From the NCBI GenBank assembly GCA_026770585.1, contig MU646355.1:6861-20703 (forward strand): DNA of 13,843 nt, in the 5' to 3' direction. How positions within the stretch are numbered: position 1 is the stretch's first letter; every line of letters begins with the position of its first letter. Both the position numbers and the translations under genes were made by a program. Below are positions 1-9,600 of this stretch, piece after piece. The DNA is from Baffinella frigidus (Eukaryota; Cryptophyceae; Cryptomonadales; Baffinellaceae). The notes under the pieces were generated by a model. The model was not told the origin of the DNA, searched no databases, and saw nothing but the letters and a program-made list of their open reading frames with translations.

Positions 1-172
1 CCCCCCGCAACATTTTCCGCCCCAAATCCCCCGACATTTTCGGCGGCGTTTCCGACATTTTCGGCGGCGCCGGTGAAGTCGCGGCCGCCCGGAATGTCGA
101 GGGAGTCGTTGAGGAGGGCGAGGGAGTCGGACGCGGCGGCTTCGCGCGCGCGCAAGAGGAGATTCCGGCGCC
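1..172 (-). CDS. Exon 14: tail with AENVG repeats, open at the left edge
   Basis: Acceptor CCCCAG|GGCG. The frame is open for 56 codons to position 1, where the window ends. It starts RRNLLLRAREAASDSLALLN (helical), passes DSLDIPGGRDFTG, then repeats AAENVGN, AAENVGG, FGAENVAG. The short Ala-Glu-Asn-Val-Gly repeat suggests an expandable low-complexity tail. Echoes of the start lie in the preceding intron at 513-417 and 721-667. Confidence 0.68.
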
Positions 173-3100
173 CTGGGGGACCAAAACAGCGTTATATAAG
201 TCGCAACAATATGTTTATAACGTCAATAAAACGTTACAACCTTGCTACAACAACGTTTTAACCTTGTTACAACGTTTTAACCTTGTTACAACGTTATTGC
301 CTTGTTACAACCTTGTTACACCGTTACATCCTTGTAATAAACTTATAACTTTGCTACAACAACGTTATAACCTCGTTATAAAACGTTTTCAAAACGATTT
401 TACAACGTTGCTAAAATGTCGAGGAGGGCTCCCTCGCCCTCTCTCGGCTCATGTCGAGGAGGGCGAGGGAGTCGGATGCAGCCTCACGCTCGCGCACAGA
501 GGTTCCGGCGCCCTGGAGACACAAAGTTACAAGGTCATAACCCTGTTACAACGTTATAACCTTTTTACAACGTTTTACAGCTTTTTTGACAACGTTTGTA
601 CAACGTTTGTACAACGTTATTAGCGTGTTACAACGTTTTAACAGCGTTTTTACAACGTGGGTAAATGGCGAGGGAGTCGGATGCGGCGGCCTCACGCGCG
701 CGCGCGGAGAGATTCCGGCGCACTAAAGACAGCCTAACAATGGTTATTAAAATTATTATAAATATATAACCTGGTTACAAAAACGTTATGAGCTTGTTGA
801 AAAAAATACTAGAAATATATAACCTTGTTACAACAACGTTATAACGTCGTTGAAAACATTGTTACAACGTTTCTAAGCGCCCGCCGCCCTGGCGAGAGTC
901 GGAAAGAACGTTATAGCCATAAACTTGTTGCAACGATGCTAAATCGTTGTTTACACCCTAAACACCAAACACTAAGTGACAAGCCCGAACCCCCGAAACC
1001 CAAATCGCCAAACCCGGATAGTGCTACCTGTCGGGCCAGCGGGGTCGGGGTCGTCAGCCCCGTTTTCGGGGTTGGAGGGGGCGTGCGCGAGCACCAGCGT
1101 GCGCTACGTGGGGAGAGGGAGGGAGGGGGAGAGAGAGACAGAGGGAGAGAGAGAGAGGGAGAGAGGGAGAGGGAGGGAGGGAGGGAGGGATGGAGAGAGT
1201 GGGAGAGGGAGAGAGGGACCTGTCGGGGCAGCACGGTCGGGGTCGTCGGCCCCGTTTTCGGGGTTGGAGGGGGCGTGCGCGAGTACCAGCGTGCGTACGT
1301 TCTCGATTCGGAGGAACCTGATTCCAGGTTTCGCGTTTCAGCACCCCGGATGAGAGCTCCCTGTAAGTGCTGGACACACCCCGTGACGATTTGAACACAC
1401 TGCTAGTAGTCAGCGTTTGTACGGGGGAGTGTGTCCAGCACTCTCCTAAGTGTGTCCAACACCCCCCTAGTGTGTCCAGAACACTTCTAGTGTGTCCAGC
1501 ACACGCGGGGGAGGGGGAGGGGGCGTGTGCGAGCACCAGCGTGCGCACGTTCTCGATTCGGAGGAACCTGGGTTGGGCTTTGGGGGGTTGGCTTGGGCAT
1601 ACGCATTATTTTCTATTGGCTAAGGTTTTGGGGAAAGGTTTCAGAGACTATGCTTTCTTCTAGGCATTATTGTTGGGGGTCCAAGGCTTCGGGGTGAGGG
1701 TTCAGGGTGTATGGTTTTGGAGGGGGCGTCCGCACGTGCAGAAACCTGGATTTGGGTTTTGGGGTTTCGCGCAGGAATTGGTGTTTACGGTCGAAGGTTT
1801 TGGGGTAAGGGTTCTGGGTTTACGGGTTTGGGTTAAGGGGGGGAAACATCTTAGGGCTTCGGGTTTCGGGTTTCGGGTTTCGGGTTTAGGCTTCAGGGTT
1901 CAGGGTGTTGAGTTTCGGGTTTACGGTTTACGGTTTCGGGGTTCAGGTCTAGGGTGGACTGGAACTTGAGGGTGTAGGTGTTGGGATTTGTTACCGGTCG
2001 TTGAGATCGAGGAAGGAGCGGAGAGGCTGGGAATGCAAGCGCCCCCACCCTACGCGCGACACCCCACAACCTCAACCCGAAAGCACCTTTGGGTTTAGGG
2101 ATGCGAAACTCCTAGGGCTTGGGGATTAGGGTTTCGGTTCTCATGGTTTCCGCTTTCAGGTTGAGGGTGGACGGGAGCCATCTCCACCTTGGACATGTCC
2201 TTGGACGAGTGGGACGACCGAAAACCGAACCCCCGAAACGGTGTTAGGGTGTGGGCGTAGGGATGCGACCCTCCTGGGACTGCGGGTTTCAGGGCAGGGT
2301 GGAGAAAGAGAGGAGACCGGTCGTCAGGGTCGAGGAAGGAACGGAGATAGAGAGAGAGAGAGGCTGGTATGCAAGCGCCCCCACCCTACGCGCGACACTC
2401 CACAACCTCAACCCTAACACACCTTGGGGTTTAGGGATGCGAAACTCCTAGGGTTTAGGGTTTAGGGTTTAGGGTTTAGGGTTTAGGGTTTAGGGTTTAG
2501 GGTTTAGGGTTTAGGGTTTAGGGTTTAGGGTTTAGGGTTGAGGGTGGACGGGAACCGGTCGTCGAGGTCTAGGAAGGAGCGGAGAGGCTGGGAGGCAAGC
2601 GCCTCCACGATCAGGAGGAGGGCACGGAGGTAGCCTCGTGCCACCTGGTTGCGTTCCAACGTCAGGTATTTGGTATTTGTTCGTTCCAACGTCAGTTATG
2701 TGGTAAGGGTTTGTGGTTTGTGGTTTGTGGTTTGTGGTTTGTGGTTCAGGGTGAGGGGCTCAGGTTTGTGGCTTGAGATTCGTGGAGGTGAGGGGCTAGA
2801 GGTCTAGAAAGGAGCGGAACGGGTGGGAAGCAAGCGCCTCGACAATGCGGAGGAGTGACCGGAGGTAGCCTCGTGCCACCTAATTTCGTCCCAACGTCAG
2901 TTATTTGGTATTGGTGAAGGGGTTGTGGTTTGTGGTTCAGGGTTCAGGGTGAGGGGCTAAGGTTTGAGGTGAAGGGGTTAGGATTTGGGGGCTAGATGTC
3001 GAGGAAGGAGCGGAGAGGCTAGGAAGCAAGCGCCTCGACAATCTCCGCGCGGAAGAGTGGCCGGAGGTAGCCCCGTGCCACTTGCTCCATCCAGAGCTTC

Positions 3101-4121
3101 GGGTTTAGGATGGTTGGGTTTTTAGACATTCTTGGGGATTAGAGGCTAGGGTTTGGGGTTTGGAGCTTAGAGCTGAGAGTTTAGGGTTCATGAGCGAAGC
3201 GGGTGGGAGGCAAGCGCCTCCACGATCATTAGGAGGGCGCGGAGGTAGCCTCGTGCCACCTGGTGTGTTTAGGGTGTGTGGGTGAGCAGCTAGGGTTCAG
3301 GAGGGTTCGGTGTTCAGGGTGTGGCGCCTCCACGCCTCGACAATGAGGAGGAGCGGCCGGAGGTAGCCCCGTGCCACCTGCTCGATCCAACTAGGGTTAG
3401 GGTTTGGTGTTTGGTGTTTGGTGTTTGTCGGAGGTGCGCCCGAGCGTCGCGCGCCCCTTGTCAGCCCCAAACCCTAAGCCCTAAACCCGCAACCTTTCGG
3501 GTTTGGGGGTTGGCCCCTAAGGTTTAGGTCTTAGGGGTTCAGGCTGAGCTACGAACGCAGGAAGAGACGGGATTTAGGGTGCAGGCTTAGGGTTTAAGGT
3601 GCAGCTTGAAGGAAAACACAAGACATGATTTAGGGTGTAGGGATCAGGGTCGGGGTTTAGGGTCCAGTTCATGGTTAGGGTTTCAGGTGCAGTTGAATTA
3701 GGGTTGAGACCTTGGAGCGGCGGACGACAGTTTCGTCGGAGGTGCGCCCGAGCGTCGCTCGCCGCTTCTCCTTCACTAGCGCCACCGCCTGTTTGTTGCG
3801 GGATTAGCGTTAGGGATTGGAGATTAGAAAACAGAAGGGATTTGTTGGTTTAGTGATTGGTGATTAGAAAACAGGAGGGGTTTATGGTTGAAGGTTTAGG
3901 GATCAGGGATTGAAAACGGAAGGGGTTTAGAGTTTAGAAGTTAGAGTTTAGGGTTTGGGGCTTAGGGTTTAGGGTTGAGGGGGAGGTGCGCCCGCTTCTC
4001 CTTCACTAGCGCCACCGCCTGTTTGGGGTATAGCGTTTAGGGGTTAGGGATCGGAGATAAAAAAACAGAAGGATTCATGCATATATACATACATATATAT
4101 ATATATACAACATATATATAT

Positions 4122-4182
<61 letters not shown>

Positions 4183-6547
4183 TAGGGTTTAGGGATTGAA
4201 AAACGGAAGGGGGTCAGAGTTGAGAGTTGAGGGTTTGGGGCTTAGGGTTTAGGGTTGAGGGGGAGGTGCGTCCGAGCGTTGCTCGCCGCTTCTCCTTCAC
4301 TAGCGCAACCGCTTGCAAACAGGCAGGGTCTAGGGTTAAGCGTCCAGCCTCGAAAAAAACAGGCATGTTGAGAATAAAGAAACAGGCAGGGTCCAGGGTT
4401 TAGGGTTTAGGTTTTAGGTTTTAGGGTTTAGGGTTTGGGGATAAGAAACAGGCAGGGTCTAGGGTTTCGGGGGTTGAAAACAGGCAGGGTTTAGGGTTCA
4501 GGGATTCCAGATCAGGATTGAAACCCAGGGAGGGGTTTGGGTTCAGGGTTTAGGGAGGATAGAACAGGTCTAGGGCTCAGGTTGTACCTCTTTTGGGAGG
4601 GCGTTGGCGTAGAGCGGGAGCTCTTTGCAGAGCACTTCGTGCAGGGCGAGGAGGTGCGAGAACCGCTTAATCAAAATCGGAAGCAAACAACGGCAGGGCT
4701 CGGGGGGTTGAGGGTTGCGCTACGCACGCAACACGAGACATACATTAGGGTCTAGGGTCTAGGGTCTAGGGTCTAGGGTCTAGGGTCTAGGGTCTGGGGT
4801 CTGGGGTCTAGGGTCTAGGGTCTAGGGTCTAGGGTCTGGGGTCTAGGGTCTAGGGTCTAGGGTCTAGGGGTTTGGGGCGTGCCTCTTTTGGGAGGGCGTT
4901 GGCGTAGAGCGGGAGTTCTTTGCAGAGCGCTTCGTGCAGAGCGAGGAGGTGCGAGAACCGCTTCATCAGAATCCAGTTTCCGCGGGAGTCGGCGTCCAGC
5001 GTGACCTGCGTGCACGACACACACACACACGTCAGCATAAATTGTGATGCGTGTGTGTACACCACACGTAAGCGTCAGCATCCTGCGTGACCTGTGTGGT
5101 AAATACACACACACGTGTTGCCAGTAAGTGGCTTCGAGGAGGTGCGAGAACCGCTTCATGAGAATCCAGTTTCCGCGGGAGTCAGCGTCCAGCGTGACCT
5201 GAGTGTGTACAGTACACAAAACCGTCAGCATCTGAGTGTGTACGACACACGTAAGCGTCAGCATCCCGCGTGACCTGTACCGTAAACACACACCCGGTGT
5301 TGTAAGCAGATACGCCCGTGTAGTAAACGCACACACGTGTTGTCAGCAAATGGCCTCGTGGAGGGCGAGGAGGTGCGAGAAGCGCTTCATGAGAATCAAT
5401 TTTGGGAATCAGCGTCCAGCGTGACCTGGTGCACAGTACAGATTAACGCCATAATTCAACGTGGACAACACACACACGCGTCAGCATTCAGCGTGATATG
5501 TGTTTACAACACAAACCCGGTGATGTCAGCACACACGCCCGTGTGGTGAATGCACACCAGTGCTGTCAGCACGGTTGTTTTGGGTTTAGGATTTTTGTAC
5601 CTCGATTGCGTAGTGGGTGACGCCGCTGTCTTGCAGAGTCTCGCCCACCTCCACGGAAGGCAGGAGGTGCGGGTGTGCGCTCAGCGTGACCGCCTGCCGG
5701 ATGATATGGGGTTTAGGGGTTTGGGGTTTGGGGTTGGGGGTATGGTGTTTGGTGTTTGGTGTTTGGTGTTTGGTGTTTGGTGTTGGTGGTTTGGAGTTGA
5801 TTGTTAATGGTTTAAAGTTGAGCAACGGAAGCAAAAAGAGTGTTCACAGCCGCATAGAGAGTTTGGCACCGAGAGCCAGGCGGAGTCTGGGTTCAGGGTT
5901 CAGGGTGTAGGGTTTGGTGTTCAGGGCTTAGTGCACGCGTCCCGCTCCGTGACACAATCTCAAAGCTGGAAAGGGGGTGGGGGAAAGGGGGTGGGTGGGG
6001 GGGTACCGAGAGCCAGGCAGGCCAGGGGGCGAGGTGCTTGAGGCCCGCGCGCGCGAACACATCGGGACACTCCCCTGTGCCGTGGTTAGGGTTCAGGGTG
6101 TAAATTTTAGGGTGGCAATGTTGAGAACGTAAGGATTAGGGGTTAACACGTTCAAAATCCTGCCTTGTTTTGGGTTTTGGGTTTTGGGTTTTGGGTGTAA
6201 GGTGTAGGGTGTCAGGATTAGGCCACGGGGTCAGGTGCTTGAGGCCCGCGCGCGCGAACACATCCGGACACTCCCCTGTGCCGTGGTTAGGGTGTAGGGT
6301 TTAGGGCGCAAAGTCTTTGGTTTTAGAGTCCCGCAATCTGCAGATTCAACGCACGTGCGGAGTTGGGGTTGAGGGTTTAGGGAAGGAGATACCGCACGCG
6401 TCACGGAAAGGGGTTGAGGGTTTAGTGTTCAGGGTTCAGGGTTGAGGGTTTAGTGTTCAGGGTTCAGGGTTTAGTGTTCGGGGTTTAGTGTTCAGGGTTT
6501 AGTGTTTAGTGTTCAGGGTTCAGGGTGCAGAGTTCATGTTTCAGGGT

Positions 6548-6600
<53 letters not shown>

Positions 6601-9600
6601 GGGTTAGGGGTATTGGGTTTCGGGTTTAGGATTGAGGGTTTCGGGTTTCGGGTTCAGGATTCAGGCTCGCCTCATCACGGAGGGGTTAGGGTTTCGGTTT
6701 CAGGATGTAGGGTTTTCTCGCTGTTCAGGGTGTAGGGTGTAGGGTGTAGGGTGCAGGGTGTAGGGTGTAGGGTGCAGGGTGTAGAGTGTAAGGTATAGGG
6801 TGTAGAGTGTAGGGTGTAGGGTGTAGGGTGTAGGGTGTAGGGTGTAAGGTATAGGGTGTAGGGTGTAGGGTGTAAGGTATAGGGTGTAGAGTGTAGGGTG
6901 TAGGGTGTAGGGAAGGGCATACCGCACGCGTCGCGAAGGCGTGCCTCAGCGCGGACTGATTGAGTATGTGTGGAGGGTAGGTATGCGTTAAGGTGTCCAC
7001 CCTTCAGGCATACTTCCTTGCAGGGGGAAATCGGGGGCCGGCCGAAGGAGTATGTGTGGAGGGTAAGTATGTGTTACGGTAGCCTGTGTTAGGGTAGGTG
7101 GACTGTACCGCACGCGTCGCGGAGGCGAGCCTCGGCGCCGCGCCGCTTTACACTCTCCTTTTCGAGGTCGGATTCAACCTGGGGTTAGCGTGTGGGGTTG
7201 AGCGTTTGGACATCCTGGTAAGGTTTCTGGGTTTCAAGGTTTCAAGGTTTCAAGGTTTCAAGGTTTCACGTTTTGTGGTTTAAGGGTTTAGGGAGTATAG
7301 GTTTAGGCCGACCTGAACCCAAAATCCCGACCCTAACCCACAAATTCACGAATCCTAAACCCTGAACCCTGGACCCCCCAAAATACCCTTAAATCCTTTA
7401 AACCTAAACCCCATACCACTAGGGTCCACTCGCCTGAGTCAGCATTTCCACGACCCTACACCATTCACCCTACACCCCAAACCCTTCACCATAAACCGTA
7501 AACCCTGTACCCCCAGAGTTGCATACAGCCGGGAGGCAGTGAATCCTCAACCCTGACCCTAACCCACAAATGAACCCTGAACCCTAACCCTAACCCACGA
7601 CCCTGAACCCTAAACACTAACCCTAACCCGCAAATTTACGCTGAATCCTAAACCATAAACACTCGCCTGAGCCAGCATTTCCACGAGCCTTGCCTGCACC
7701 CCCCCCACGCCCCCCCCTCCCCCAAGGGACCGCGTCCGGCGGTCGGCGCTCCCAATAACGGAGTTCCCGATATCCCGCCGGGGATCTGTGGCTGAGCCCA
7801 ACACCCCTGTACGAGGAGGTTTAGGGTTGAGTGTTTCCGGCGCAAGCGGTTACGTTGGTCACTTTGCAGAAGGATAAGCAGTCCGTTTTAGGTCCTCTAT
7901 GAGAGTAATAAGCTCCAACCCCCCCCCAGCGACCGCGTCCGGCGGTCGGCGCTCCCAATAATAGAGTTTCCGATATCGCGCCGGGGGTCTGTGGCGGAGC
8001 CCAACACCCCTGTGTCACGGTTTGGGTTAAGACGCAACGTCAGACTTATCCGGGGAAACCTATTTTTCTTTAGTTTGATGGCAACGAAAATTATTACATA
8101 AATGCTTTAATATTACTAATAAGAACGAATTGTGTAGTAATTTTCCTTGCCATCAAACTAAAGAAAAATAGGTTTCCCCGGATAAAGACGCTCTGCCTCA
8201 CTCGGGATGAGCGACTATTCTTAACGTGACGTCTCACGCCCGCGTCATCGCACCCTAAACCCTAAACCCTAACTTATCCTTAAGTTGACATGCTGGGCGT
8301 GCGGTACAAATCCGTCAACTTTGATGCCGATCGATACCGACCGCGCCCCTGGCGGTCGGCGCTCCCAATAATGGAGGTTCCGATATCGCGTCGGGGGTTG
8401 ATGGCGGAGCCCAACACCTCTGTGCGGATTTGGAATTTGGGTTTTGGGTTTTGGGGTTTAGGGTTTTGAGGTTTTGAGGTTTTGGGGTTTTGTGTTTAGG
8501 ATTTAGGGTTTTGGGTTTTGCGATTCAGGGTTTAGGGACAGCTACTGAAATGAGAGGTAGGGTTTAGGGTTTAGGGTTTAGGGTTTAGGGTTTAGGGTTT
8601 AGGGTTTAGGGTTTAGTGTTTCTAGCTCTGCTTCACGCGGGTTGACCGACTCATCTTACGTTGACATGCTGCGACCGGACTATTCTCAAGTTGACATGCT
8701 GCGTTAACGGTATAAATCCGTCAACTTTGGAGCGGAAAAGATCCCGGGCTCACCGAATTTGTGAGCCCAAATAGACGGAGATAGAGCTATAAGTACTCTA
8801 CACCAACTGTCGTGGTGTAGACTGCTGGTCGTGTGTCAGCATCGCTGACAGTCGCGTCCTCCTAGGGTTTAGAAGGACAGCTGCTGGCCTGAAAAGTTGC
8901 GTTTTGGCAATCCGTGACAGGTGAAATTAGGGTTTGGACGGCTGCTGACCTGAAAGGCTGCGGTTTCGCGCGCGGGAGGAACCGAGGGTGTATCTCGCGG
9001 TCCCTAGGGGTGTTCCGGACACACGGGGGAGTGTGCTGGATACACGAGGGAGTGTGATGGACACACACGGGAGGGTTTAGAAGGACAGTTGCTGACCTGA
9101 AAGGTTGCGGTTTCGCGCGCGGGAGGATCCGAGGGTGTATCGCGCGGTCCCGGGCGTCGCGGGAGTCCCAGACACCGGTGATCCTGCGAAGAGACGCGTG
9201 TTCAGTGTGTCTAACTCACGTTCAGTGTGTCCAGCACGCTTCGGGGCCCACTTGACCCTGAAATCGCGTGTTTTCGTGGTCGGTCGCGGGCGTCGCGGGC
9301 GTCCCGGACACTCGCAATCCTGCGAAAAGGCGTCGTTTCAGCTTCGCCAACGAAAATTACTACACAGATGCTGTATTATTACTAGTATGATCCTTCTTGT
9401 GTGGTAATCGCGGCGTTTCAGGGTCAGTCACGGGCGTCGCGGGTGTGTCCGACTCACGCCGTGTGTGTATCAGGGCCTTATCACCGCGAAAAAGCGTGTT
9501 TTCGTGGTTGGTCCCGGGCGTCGCGGGCTTGCCTGACACTGGCGACCCTGCGAAGAGGCGCGTTTTCGGTATCGCAAACCCCTAATAAATACAAATCGTG

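Larger units (their letters stand above)
182..900. repeat. AACGTTATAAC / TTGTTACAACG minisatellite
   Basis: Dozens of diverged units built from TTACAACGTT, TTATAACC and CTTGTTACAAC fill 182-415, 523-655 and 735-930, separated by exon-14 echoes. Units are about 12-18 bp and contain the palindrome AACGTT. Base composition is far more A/T-rich than the flanking GC-rich echoes, and this repeat was not noticed elsewhere in the window. Confidence 0.75.
173..1219 (-). other. Intron 13 (GT-AG, 1047 nt)
   Basis: Next to exon 14 it holds an AT-richer minisatellite built on AACGTTATAAC/TTGTTACAACG (about 182-900), broken by two echoes of exon 14. Then comes short unique sequence, an echo of exon 13 (1113-1028) and a purine-rich GAGAGGG tract (1111-1217) next to the donor of exon 13. 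No other gene is seen. Confidence 0.6.
1318..2555 (-). other. Intron 12 (GT-AG, 1238 nt)
   Basis: In plus order: GTGTGTCC repeats (1372-1505), a 5' echo of exon 13 (1510-1567), low-complexity GGTTTNGGG sequence with a TTTCGGG array (1855-1890), two broken echoes of exon 12 (1995-2050 and 2320-2382) and a perfect TTTAGGG array (2449-2537) next to the donor of exon 12. Confidence 0.6.
3428..4311 (-). pseudogene. Echoes of exon 11 on both sides of the real exon
   Basis: 4311-4262 encodes AVALVKEKRRATLGRTS but its border is GCAAG|CGG; 4018-3982 has a perfect ACAG|GCGG border but an 11-nt deletion inside ATLG; 3452-3428 keeps only the GRATLGRTSD part. The first two have lost the donor half and end in CCTCCCCCTC. 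The real exon lies at 3788-3711 within this span. Confidence 0.7.
3789..4882 (-). other. Intron 10 (GC-AG, 1094 nt)
   Basis: Contains two exon-11 echoes, a TA microsatellite (4077-4183), degenerate TTTAGGG units interspersed with AAACAGGCAGGGT (4317-4500), an exon-10 echo (4588-4678) and a TCTAGGG array (4751-4869) next to the GC donor of exon 10. AAACAGGCAGGG-type sequence occurs several times near 4315-4485 and resembles the ACAAACAGGCGG acceptor of exon 11, so it may supply decoy acceptors. Confidence 0.6.
6393..6956 (-). pseudogene. Two 3' echoes of exon 7
   Basis: 6956-6923 keeps the ARLRDACG-coding end and donor TGCG|GTATGC. 6406-6393 keeps only RDACG and TGCG|GTATCT. Both donors differ from the real one (GTACAG) in the same way, so one echo was probably copied from the other. 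Confidence 0.6.
6075..7108 (-). other. Intron 7 (GT-AG, 1034 nt), the most repeat-filled intron
   Basis: Holds an exon-8 echo (6275-6226), TTTTGGG units (6175-6200), GTTCAGG/TTTAGTG units (6420-6530), a TTGAGGG array (6543-6603), TTTCGGG units (6615-6655), a TGTAGGG array (6725-6912), two exon-7 echoes (6406-6393, 6956-6923) and two copies of GAGTATGTGTGGAGGGTA (near 6961 and 7048). Confidence 0.6.
7807..9096 (-). other. Intron 5 (GT-AG, 1290 nt)
   Basis: Holds two exon-6 echoes, a 140-bp foldback MITE (8046-8185), the AAGTTGACATGCTG foldback repeat (8284-8318, 8686-8727), TTTTGGG units (8440-8520), TTTAGGG units (8558-8616), three hairpins (8746-8850), exon-5 echoes (8889-8930, 9003-8950) and GTGTGTCC units (9010-9072). 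It is the most varied intron. Confidence 0.6.

Noticed and set aside
825-1394. Longest plus-strand open frame (189 codons)
   Set aside because: It runs through the GAGAGGG tract and antisense of exon 13 and its echo; the composition is Arg/Glu/Gly from simple repeats and there is no gene-like context.
2449-2537. A true telomere at the TTTAGGG array
   Set aside because: Phase-compatible exons of the same gene lie on both sides, so the array is interstitial.
4857-5336. 159-codon minus-strand frame over the PX exon
   Set aside because: It joins an echo, CA satellite and a different frame of exon 10; the PX-like frame is the one bounded by AG at 5006 and GC at 4882.
6675-7000. Minus-strand open frames of (YTLHPTP)n
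   Set aside because: They are direct translations of the TGTAGGG heptamer; seven is not a multiple of three, so all frames read the same repeat.
7690-7730. A 41-nt GT-AG intron inside exon 6
   Set aside because: Removing it breaks the reading phase into exon 7, whereas reading through keeps phase with no stop.
8046-8185. Rho-independent terminator or bacterial attachment site
   Set aside because: The inverted repeat is too long, has an AT-rich loop, direct repeats beside it and related copies; it fits a foldback transposable element in a eukaryotic intron.
8740-8860. tRNA or snRNA gene in the hairpin stretch
   Set aside because: No cloverleaf with the usual T-loop and anticodon arm, and no recognised spliceosomal RNA motif could be seen.
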